NCBI GenBank assembly: GCA_022340585.1
Contig: JAJDNS010000067.1
Span: 1-64,000, forward strand
Reading direction: 5' to 3'
Origin: Acidobacteriota bacterium
GTDB taxonomy: Bacteria > Acidobacteriota > Vicinamibacteria > Fen-336
Length of the DNA stretch: 64,000 bases
Positions within the stretch are counted from its first letter, which is position 1. Each line of letters starts with the position of its first letter. Both the position numbers and the translations under genes were made by a program. The notes beneath the pieces are model-generated. The model worked only from the letters and a program-made list of their open reading frames with translations, searched no databases and was not told the DNA's origin. Below, piece by piece: positions 1-5,817 of this stretch.

Positions 1-556
1 GGGACATGTAGGGCAGCGTCCCCGCCGCCCGACCCGCCGCAGTCTCCGTCGGCGCGGTCTCGCCCGCCACCAACCCCGGCTGCAGCAGCCGCACCAGGCC
101 AAAGTCCAGGATCTTCAGGAGCCCGTCTTCGGTCAGCGACAGGTTCGACGGCTTGAGGTCCCGGTGGATGATCCCCTTCTCGTGGGCCGCCATGAGGCCC
201 CGCACGAGCTGGGTCCCGAGGCGGACGACCTCCTTCTCCCGAAGCGGGCCCTCCTGCAGGCGCTCCTTGAGCGTAGGGCCCGGGACCACCTCCATCACGA
301 TGAAGTCGGTCCCGTCCGCCGAGTCCACGTCGAAGAGGGTCGCGATGTGGGGGTGGCTCAGGCGGACCAGGGCCTCGGCTTCCTTGTGAAAACGCCGCCG
401 GGCCGCCTCATCCGTGAGCGCATCGGCGGGCAGGACCTTGACCGCCACGTCCCGGCCCAGCTTCTCGTCCCGGGCGCGGTAGACCTCCCCCATGCCCCCG
501 GCGCCGAGCGGCTCCACGATCCGGTAGTGCAAGAGGGTCCGGCCGATCACGCCCAC
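1..556 (-). CDS. Serine/threonine protein kinase, N-terminal part (runs off the window start)
   Basis: Hanks-type Ser/Thr kinase that phosphorylates protein targets. This frame is missing from the ORF track because it is open at the window edge. Reading the minus strand from a GTG at 556 (or the GTG at 550) gives a glycine-rich loop GAGGMGEVYRARD near residues 18-30, the ATP-binding lysine in VAVKVLP, the catalytic loop HRDLKPSN and the DFG motif in ILDFGL. The activation segment ends in GTLPYMS at the window edge, so the rest of the kinase domain and any C-terminal sensor region lie outside. Upstream lie two perfect palindromes and a leader that is duplicated near 2.8 kb. Family assignment is certain; substrate and full architecture cannot be seen. 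Confidence 0.93.
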   Translation of the reverse strand, partial: MGVIGRTLLHYRIVEPLGAGGMGEVYRARDEKLGRDVAVKVLPADALTDEAARRRFHKEAEALVRLSHPHIATLFDVDSADGTDFIVMEVVPGPTLKERLQEGPLREKEVVRLGTQLVRGLMAAHEKGIIHRDLKPSNLSLTEDGLLKILDFGLVRLLQPGLVAGETAPTETAAGRAAGTLPYMS

Positions 557-621
557 CCTCCGATTCCGTCCGCCAGGACGGCGTCAGCATATCACTCGCG
601 TGAAGGGACTTAGGGATCGCA
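505..621 (-). repeat. Kinase leader and first codons, copy 1 of a duplicated segment
   Basis: The 5' end of the kinase gene plus its upstream leader. It matches 2811-2926 closely, for example in the shared string CATATCACT followed by GTGAAGGGACTTAGG on the plus strand. The similarity covers about the first 15 kinase codons and roughly 65 bases of leader, then stops just before the palindrome at 622. Confidence 0.8.
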
Positions 622-639
622 ACTCTGCACGTGCAGAGT
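622..639. promoter_or_regulatory. Perfect 18-bp palindrome upstream of the kinase gene
   Basis: Each half is ACTCTGCAC and its exact reverse complement, with no spacer. It sits about 65 bases upstream of the kinase GTG, where an operator would be plausible. It is absent from the duplicated kinase leader at 2.8 kb. Function is inferred only from symmetry and position. Confidence 0.45.
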
Positions 640-652
640 GAGTGCATGTGAC

Positions 653-676
653 TCAACTCGGGGCGCCCCGAGTTGA
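653..676. terminator. Perfect 24-bp palindrome, probable terminator hairpin of the Uma2 gene
   Basis: Half-site TCAACTCGGGGC followed directly by its reverse complement. It lies about 47 bases past the stop of the minus-strand Uma2 gene and upstream of the kinase gene. The strong GC stem suits a transcript-end hairpin, although no T-run follows. It could also be an operator. Confidence 0.45.
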
Positions 677-723
677 AGGACCCCGAGAACGCCTTCAAGA
701 CTGGGCTCTCGGAGTGGGCTTGA

Positions 724-1326
724 TCAGGGCGTCTCGCCCTCGGGCTCGGCCAGGGGGGGCCACCAGTGGGCGAGATCGAACTCGACGTCGTCGAAGGGCT
801 CGGCTCGCACCTTGTCCTCACCGCCACTCGTCAAGACCACGACCCAGCGCCCGCTCTCGAGGCGATAGACTTCGAGCACGCGGGCCAGTGGATCGACCAG
901 CCAGAGGTGCGCCAACCCCTCGCGGGCGTAGAGGTTCATCTTTCGAACACGGTCCACGTGCACGGTCGACGGTGACGCAATCTCGCAGGCCCAGTCCGGT
1001 ACGAGCTCGCCGTAGGCCGTGGCGGGAAGGACGGGCATCCGCTCCAGGCGCCACCCCGCCAGGTCGGGCACGACCACGTCCTGGCCAAGATGGAGCTCCG
1101 GCTCGAGGAGGATCCGCCAGCCCCCCGGGCCACGGCTCCCTCCGCCGGGCCCCTGGAACGGGCCCAGGTCCGCTGTCAGAACGGTAGCCGTCAGGGCGTG
1201 CGGAAAGGCCGGACGAGGGGTCGCGTAGAGCTCCCCCCCGAGAATCTCGCCCACGACGTTGTCGGGGAGCGCCTCGAGATCCTTATAGGTTGCCGGATGT
1301 CCCAGCTTCAGTGGGTTCCCAGCCAC
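724..1326 (-). CDS. Uma2 family (DUF820) putative endonuclease
   Basis: 200 residues, the usual Uma2/DUF820 length. The family has a PD-(D/E)XK nuclease-like fold, and its biological role is mostly unknown. The conserved core is visible: DVVVPDLAGW near residue 87, ACEIASPST near 135, then DRVRKMNLYAREGLAHLWLVDP, the typical family ending that leads to a beta strand in LEVYRL. The acidic residues in VVPDL and CEIASPS are the likely metal ligands. No toxin, methylase or antitoxin partner is adjacent. It is followed downstream by a 24-bp palindrome and the kinase gene. Family is confident; nuclease activity is not demonstrated. Confidence 0.85.
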   Translation of the reverse strand: MAGNPLKLGHPATYKDLEALPDNVVGEILGGELYATPRPAFPHALTATVLTADLGPFQGPGGGSRGPGGWRILLEPELHLGQDVVVPDLAGWRLERMPVLPATAYGELVPDWACEIASPSTVHVDRVRKMNLYAREGLAHLWLVDPLARVLEVYRLESGRWVVVLTSGGEDKVRAEPFDDVEFDLAHWWPPLAEPEGETP

Positions 1327-1360
1327 GAGCCTAGCTTACACCCCGGCGTCCCAGGGGCCG

Positions 1361-2752
1361 CTATGGGGTCCGTCTCACATGCAGCGCGGCGGGCCCGGGG
1401 AACGGCGTCGTGAACGTCACCGAGTCCCCACCCTCGACCGTCCCCCCGGGCACGGGCCGGTCGTCGTGGATGTCCAGCCACTCGACCTCGTACTCCCCCG
1501 GAGCGTCCTTCAGGTCGAGGTTGAACTCGCCCTTGTCGTGCTGGAAGACAAGGTACTCGCTCCCTCGCGCGGCCAGGCAGTAGCCGGTGGTGGAGAGTCC
1601 GCCCTCGGGTGTCATCGAGGCGAGGTCCATTCTCTCGGCGAAGCGCCGGATCTGGCCCAGGGCCTGCCGGGCCGAGTCCTGCCATGTGGGCGACGGCAGC
1701 AGCTCCTCCATGAAGAGCACGTTCAGGCCGCGGGTGAAGGTCTTCCACACCCAGATGTCGTCCCCGCCGGTGTGGCCCCACAAGTGGTCGGTGTCGCTGA
1801 CCACGACCTTGGTGGTGCAGTCGGCGCAGGGGTTGTCGCGGAAGCTCTCCCGGTCGTCCCCCGGGTTCGGCGAGATCCAGTCGGCGGGGCTGTGGTAGAG
1901 GGTGTGGTTGGAGCCCCCCCGATACTGGAACGTCATGCCCACCGGGTGCTGGTTCGGCAGGGTCCCCTCGTAGTCCTTCACGAAGCGGATCATGAAGTAC
2001 TGCCACTCCGTCGAGCCCGTGTGGGCCTCGTTGGCGATCTCGTAGAGGACGTTGTCGAGGTCGTTCACGGTGTCCACGACCTTGCGGACGTAGGCCTCCT
2101 GGAGCTCACGCACCCTCGTGCCCATGGGGGAGTCGTCGAGGGTGTCGAACTCCAGGCCGCGGCCGTCGCCGTCGAGGTCGCCCTCGACCCCGTTGACGTT
2201 GTTGGGGGCGTGGAAGGGGTGGCCGCCCCACGCGTCGGTGAACTGGTGCTCCCACCCCTCGAAGAGCATCACCGAGACGTACATCCCCCGCTCCCCCGCC
2301 GCCTCCACCCGCTCCCGCAGGCGCGCGAAGTAGCTCTCGTCGAAGGTCTCGAGATCGAAGCGCGGGAGGCCGTCCGCGGCCAGCCCCGGTCCGGGGCGCG
2401 CCCAGGGATGGGGCGTGCAGTACTTCGTCCCCGGCCCGGTGTAGTCGTCGGTCCACCGGGTCGTCTCCCACCGCCAGAGGCGGAAGAAGTTGTGACCCCA
2501 CCCCTCCAGGCGGTCGAGGTAGGCGTCGTAGTCGAAGACCGGCGGCGGGTTGGTGTCGCCGCCGCGGAGGAGAACGCCGTTCTCCTGCAGGTTCTGCCAG
2601 TTGTGGGAGCCGGCGAGGAGCACCGCCCGCCCGGAGGGGTCGGCGAGCCACCGCGGGTTCGTGGGGTGGGGACGCAGCGGGCCGCTGGCCGGGGGGCCGG
2701 AGACCGCCGGCACCGCCATGAGAAGGAAGACCGGCAGGGTGAGGCTCTTCAT
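1361..2752 (-). CDS. Secreted GH140/DUF4038-like glycoside hydrolase
   Basis: 463 residues with an N-terminal signal peptide (MKSLTLPVFLLMAVPAVSG). The mature protein begins with HPTNPRWLADPSGRAVLLAG and SHNWQNLQ, the hallmark start of the DUF4038/apiosidase-like TIM-barrel family. A conserved NEA motif in YEIANEAHTGS near residue 243 is the likely acid/base glutamate region. The C-terminal 80 residues look like the small beta domain (putative collagen-binding domain) that often follows this barrel. Predicted role: hydrolysis of a plant or microbial polysaccharide in the periplasm or outside the cell. Exact substrate is unknown. The gene lies alone between two copies of a kinase leader sequence. 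Confidence 0.75.
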   Translation of the reverse strand: MKSLTLPVFLLMAVPAVSGPPASGPLRPHPTNPRWLADPSGRAVLLAGSHNWQNLQENGVLLRGGDTNPPPVFDYDAYLDRLEGWGHNFFRLWRWETTRWTDDYTGPGTKYCTPHPWARPGPGLAADGLPRFDLETFDESYFARLRERVEAAGERGMYVSVMLFEGWEHQFTDAWGGHPFHAPNNVNGVEGDLDGDGRGLEFDTLDDSPMGTRVRELQEAYVRKVVDTVNDLDNVLYEIANEAHTGSTEWQYFMIRFVKDYEGTLPNQHPVGMTFQYRGGSNHTLYHSPADWISPNPGDDRESFRDNPCADCTTKVVVSDTDHLWGHTGGDDIWVWKTFTRGLNVLFMEELLPSPTWQDSARQALGQIRRFAERMDLASMTPEGGLSTTGYCLAARGSEYLVFQHDKGEFNLDLKDAPGEYEVEWLDIHDDRPVPGGTVEGGDSVTFTTPFPGPAALHVRRTP

Positions 2753-2810
2753 GAGAAGCTCCTGAGCGAAAGTCCGGCGCCGTGGCGGCGTGCGGGGTCG
2801 CTCGTGGCGA

Positions 2811-2926
2811 CGAACCGCTCCACGATACGGTGGTGCGAGAGCATGCGGCCGATCACGGCCACCCCCGATTCCGTCCGCGGGACGGGGGGGAGCATATCAC
2901 TGGAGTGAAGGGACTTAGGCGTCGCA
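2811..2926 (-). pseudogene. Remnant of a Ser/Thr kinase gene: leader plus first codons only
   Basis: On the minus strand this reads VIGRMLSHHRIVERF, clearly the counterpart of VIGRTLLHYRIVEPL at the start of the kinase at 1-556. The upstream leader is also conserved. After RIVER the similarity ends before the glycine-rich loop, so no kinase domain remains. It lies just upstream of the GH140-like gene, which may therefore have inherited the kinase gene's leader. Best read as the broken end of a duplicated or recombined kinase gene. Confidence 0.7.
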
Positions 2927-2964
2927 GCGGTGCGGGACCGGGGAAGCGTCGTGGGGGTGAACCG

Positions 2965-3031
2965 CAGCCTGTGAGAAAATCCGGCAACTCATCGACCAAA
3001 ACCGGCAGCCCATGAGAAAGATCGGCAACTC
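2965..3031 (+). repeat. Imperfect tandem duplication over the LytTR gene start
   Basis: Two 26-base copies (2965-2990 and 3006-3031), offset by 41 bases and differing at about five positions. Each contains a start-like triplet followed by AGAAA and GGCAACTC. They encode V-R-K-S-G-N-S in one frame and M-R-K-I-G-N-S, the real start of the LytTR gene, in the other. The 41-base offset puts the upstream copy out of frame. Confidence 0.6.
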
Positions 3032-3398
3032 GGCCTCTTCAGCGCCTCCCTCCCCCACCGGGCGATTCCTCCTCCACCCGGCCCCGGGCCTCCGACAGGT
3101 CATCGACCTCGAGGACGTCTTCTTCGTAGAGGCCGTGGGCGACGACACGCGGGTCCGGACCCGTGCCGCCCGGGCCCTGCGGGACGTGCGCCCGCTAAAG
3201 GAGATCGAGCCCCTCCTCGTGCCCCGGGGATTCCTGCGGGCTCACCGAGACTACCTTGTGAACCCGGACCGGGTGCGCCAGGTGCGACGCCGCCCGAGCG
3301 GCGAGGACTGGGAGCTCAAGCTCGATCCGCCGGTCAACCGCGTCCTGCCGGTGAGCCGGAGCGCCCTGGCCACCCTCTGGGCGGCGTTGGGCGAGTAG
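3012..3398 (+). CDS. LytTR DNA-binding domain protein
   Basis: 128 residues consisting almost entirely of a LytTR DNA-binding domain: a VIDLEDVFFVEAVGDDTRVRT start, then PLKEIEPLL and the classic FLRAHRDYLVNPDRV signature, ending with PVNRVLPVSRSALATLW. There is no receiver domain in front, so it is either a stand-alone regulator or the surviving output part of a response regulator. The ATG at 3012 is used because the domain starts soon afterwards, although the same start region is duplicated out of frame 41 bases upstream. A degraded C-terminal copy of a similar domain sits at 55815-55907. The target promoter is unknown. Confidence 0.82.
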   Translation: MRKIGNSASSAPPSPTGRFLLHPAPGLRQVIDLEDVFFVEAVGDDTRVRTRAARALRDVRPLKEIEPLLVPRGFLRAHRDYLVNPDRVRQVRRRPSGEDWELKLDPPVNRVLPVSRSALATLWAALGE

Positions 3399-3512
3399 TC
3401 GGGAGTCGGCGGACCTCCCCTGACACGGGTGCGCCGCACAATGGCCCACAGCATCGGTACGGCGCCCGTCCCTGACGTCACTCTCCCCTGAGGAGGGCAC
3501 GCTGCCCGCCGG

Positions 3513-3540
3513 CCGTTCCCGCCCCCTGAGGTGGGAACGG
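3513..3540 (+). terminator. GC-rich hairpin downstream of the LytTR gene
   Basis: Inverted repeat CCGTTCCC / GGGAACGG around a 12-base loop, about 115 bases past the LytTR stop and just before the next promoter. No T-run follows, so termination is only inferred. Confidence 0.35.
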
Positions 3541-3553
3541 AAGGGGAGGGACA

Positions 3554-3581
3554 TTGTCACTTCGCAGATTTCAGATAGAAT
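3554..3581 (+). promoter_or_regulatory. Putative sigma-70-type promoter for the DUF4160/DUF2442 pair
   Basis: TTGTCA (3554-3559), a 16-base spacer and TAGAAT (3576-3581), placed about 40 bases before the GTG start at 3621. This is one of the better -35/-10 pairs in the window. Confidence 0.5.
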
Positions 3582-3620
3582 GTCCTATCGGCGGTCGAGC
3601 CACGGCTGCGAGGAGTTGCC

Positions 3621-3914
3621 GTGGGTCGCGTTGATGCCTTCTCGATCGCAGGCCTGGATCTATGGTTCAGCTCGTCGGATCACCTGCCGCCGCACTTCCA
3701 TGCCCGGCGTGCCGGGGAGTGGGAGATCCGTGTGTTCTTCCTGCTCTGCACGGACAGACACCTGGAGGTGTCCGTCAAGTGGAGGGACCGCAACCGCAGT
3801 ATCGGCCGGAAGCATCTCGAGGCCTTGAGAGAAGCCGCGGTCCAGTTCCGCGAGGAGATCATGGAGGAGTGGGAGGTCAAGGTTGACTCGCGCGAGCTCG
3901 ACGACGAGGGTTGA
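3621..3914 (+). CDS. DUF4160 domain protein
   Basis: 97 residues. The motif SDHLPPHFHARRAGEWEIRV is the family signature of DUF4160, small proteins usually encoded next to a DUF2442 protein. Function is unknown, though the pair has been suspected to behave like a toxin-antitoxin or regulatory module. The GTG at 3621 is preceded by AGGAG, and a promoter-like TTGTCA/TAGAAT lies upstream. The 3' end overlaps the next gene by 32 bases, so the two are very likely co-translated. The charged C-terminal tail (EEWEVKVDSRELDDEG) falls in the overlap. Confidence 0.78.
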   Translation: MGRVDAFSIAGLDLWFSSSDHLPPHFHARRAGEWEIRVFFLLCTDRHLEVSVKWRDRNRSIGRKHLEALREAAVQFREEIMEEWEVKVDSRELDDEG

Positions 3915-4839
3915 GACGAAGGTCGCGGTCGTTCTCGAGGATCCTCTCGCGAGGTCCATGGTGAAGTCGGGTCGGCGACTCCGCATCCTGGATCGAACCG
4001 GCCGTCAGAGCGCGTCGCGCTTCCAACATCTGTTCGTCTTGTGCTCCGCGACCGCCCTGGCTGGAGTGGCTCCTCTCGCCCGCGCCGCGAACCGCCGGCA
4101 CCAACTCCGCGCGCTCTTCGTTCGCCGTGATATCGAGCCCGGCTTCATCGGTCCCCTGCTGGACGAAGCAGCGGTCCGCTTTTCGCGCAACGTTGTCCTT
4201 CACGAGGGACCGGAGCTGCCCGACAGGGTGCTTCGGGCGTGGGAGATGGGAGCACAGGACCGGCTGATCGCCGAAGCCGACGTGACCAGGGGGAAGCTGA
4301 TGGTGCTGACGTGCGCCCTGGAACGGCTGGAGATCCCCCTGGCCGAAGTCCCTCCGCTCGCGCGGCTGCCGAAGGTGCAGCGGAGCGAGTTCGAGCTCGC
4401 CGGCGACGGAAGCTACCTCCACTGGCCGGAGGCCGACGTGCACCTCGACCTCGACGCGCTTCGCGCCGTCGTGGATCCGGCCTGGCGGGCTCGCCTGGCC
4501 CGCGAGCGGGCGACCCACGACTCGCGGTTCGGGCGAGCGGTCTCGGCCCTGCGACGGGAGGACGGCCTGAAGCAGGCCGACATCCCGGGCGTGTCAGCCC
4601 GACAAGTTCGCCGGATCGAATGCGGGGCGCTCCCCCGGGTAGAAACCCTTCGCCGGCTGGCCCGGGCCCACGGGCTCGAGCTCGGGGCGTACCTGGCTCG
4701 CATTGCCGCGATCGCTGAGGGGCTCCCTCGACCCTCGGACGGGCCGGCCACCGCCCAACGCTCGAACCGCCGGATCACCCGACCACCCGGGGCCGAGCCG
4801 AAGAGGAAGCTCAGGGCCCGGGGGAAGCGCAAGCGGTAG
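3883..4839 (+). CDS. DUF2442-like protein with C-terminal HTH domain
   Basis: 318 residues. The middle contains KVQRSEFELAGDGSYLHWPEADVHLDLDAL (about residues 165-195), which resembles the DUF2442 core. Residues about 218-265 look like an XRE/Cro-type helix-turn-helix (FGRAVSALRREDGLKQADI, then SARQVRRIECG). The first 150 residues are unlike usual short DUF2442 proteins and are not recognised. The start is taken as TTG 3883, preceded by GGGAGG; ATG 3958 is the alternative. It overlaps the DUF4160 gene by 32 bases, and its last 427 bases run antisense to the esterase tail. It could be an autoregulatory partner of DUF4160. Confidence 0.65.
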   Translation: MTRASSTTRVETKVAVVLEDPLARSMVKSGRRLRILDRTGRQSASRFQHLFVLCSATALAGVAPLARAANRRHQLRALFVRRDIEPGFIGPLLDEAAVRFSRNVVLHEGPELPDRVLRAWEMGAQDRLIAEADVTRGKLMVLTCALERLEIPLAEVPPLARLPKVQRSEFELAGDGSYLHWPEADVHLDLDALRAVVDPAWRARLARERATHDSRFGRAVSALRREDGLKQADIPGVSARQVRRIECGALPRVETLRRLARAHGLELGAYLARIAAIAEGLPRPSDGPATAQRSNRRITRPPGAEPKRKLRARGKRKR

Positions 4840-5750
4840 TCCCCCTCGTCGTGCTCACCGCAGAGGGCGACCTGGAGGAGGAGCCGTTCCGTCTTCAGGC
4901 CCTTCGCCCGGAGAATGCCCTCCAGGCGCAGCACGTCCCGGACGGCCTCGCTGCTCCAGTCGTCCTCGTCGCAGGTCTCCCGGTTCTCCTCGTTCGTTCC
5001 CACGCCGAGGGACACCTTCTCGGGCCAGTCGTCGAACGCCTCGGCTTCCTCGAGCACGGCGGCGTCGTTCACGTAGAACCCGGGGCTCTCGATCAGGAGC
5101 CGGCCGAAGACACCGGGGCGGTGGATGACGGCGTAGAGGCTGGCCAGGCCGCCGTAGGAGACGCCCCCGAGGCCGGTGTGCTCCTCGCCGGCGAGGACAC
5201 GGTAGCGCGATTCGACGAGTGGCATGACCTCGGTGGCGAGGAACCCGGGGAAGCGCTTTCCTTGCGGGTCGGGGAGCGGCGGGCGCAGGTACTCGTCGAA
5301 CCAGGGCAGGAGCTCCCGGGGGCGCTCACTGAGTCCGGGGTTGTCGATGCCGACGACGATCAGGGGCTCGATCGCTCCCTCGCCCAGGAGGCGGGCCACC
5401 GTCTCGTCGACCTCCCAGGCCGAGGTCGTGTAGGAGTCGGCAGCGTCGAAGAGGGTCTGGCCGTCGAGCATGTAGAGGACCGGGAAGCGACGGTCGGTCA
5501 CGTCGTCGTAGCCGGGCGGGAGCAGGACCCGCAGGAGGCGGGTGTTGCCGAAGATCTCGGACACCAGCTCGACGGTCTCGAGGCGAGCGGCACCCGGCGG
5601 AGAGGGGGCCGGGCCCCGCGTCGTTGAGGCCTCATCGGCGCCCTGGCAGGCGGAAAGCGCGAAGAGAAACCCGAGAAGCGTCCAGGTCGGCCACCTCGCC
5701 GTCGGGCTTCGTCGGCGCACCAACGGAGAGATCCTTCGTCGCACGCTCAA
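4413..5750 (-). CDS. Lipoprotein esterase (esterase D/PF00756-like alpha/beta hydrolase) with an extended tail
   Basis: 445 residues. A lipobox in FALSACQG (Cys35) predicts a lipoprotein. The alpha/beta-hydrolase core runs from about residue 57 to 318: RVLLPPGYDD, FPVLYMLDGQ, nucleophile Ser198 in GGVSYGG and catalytic His300 in CGEHDEGDYRLRFPRALSFLF. These are features of the enterochelin/feruloyl esterase family. The normal family ending is near residue 318. The remaining 127 residues are Arg/Ser-rich low-complexity sequence encoded antisense to the DUF2442-HTH gene. This suggests that the original stop was lost and the frame runs on until 4413. Substrate is unknown; a polysaccharide ester is a fair guess. 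Confidence 0.8.
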   Translation of the reverse strand: MSVRRRISPLVRRRSPTARWPTWTLLGFLFALSACQGADEASTTRGPAPSPPGAARLETVELVSEIFGNTRLLRVLLPPGYDDVTDRRFPVLYMLDGQTLFDAADSYTTSAWEVDETVARLLGEGAIEPLIVVGIDNPGLSERPRELLPWFDEYLRPPLPDPQGKRFPGFLATEVMPLVESRYRVLAGEEHTGLGGVSYGGLASLYAVIHRPGVFGRLLIESPGFYVNDAAVLEEAEAFDDWPEKVSLGVGTNEENRETCDEDDWSSEAVRDVLRLEGILRAKGLKTERLLLQVALCGEHDEGDYRLRFPRALSFLFGSAPGGRVIRRFERWAVAGPSEGRGSPSAIAAMRARYAPSSSPWARASRRRVSTRGSAPHSIRRTCRADTPGMSACFRPSSRRRAETARPNRESWVARSRARRARQAGSTTARSASRSRCTSASGQWR

Positions 5751-5817
5751 CGATGGAGCTCCTCAGGATGACGACCTGGGGACGCAGACACGACGAAGCG
5801 CCTCAGGGTGCGACAGG

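Noticed and set aside
724-1326. Uma2 gene as part of a restriction system
   Set aside because: No methyltransferase or specificity gene nearby; Uma2 proteins are usually orphan.
1379-2908. 509-codon plus-strand ORF
   Set aside because: Val/Gly/Arg/Pro-rich antisense shadow of the GH140-like gene; no motif. High GC leaves antisense frames open.
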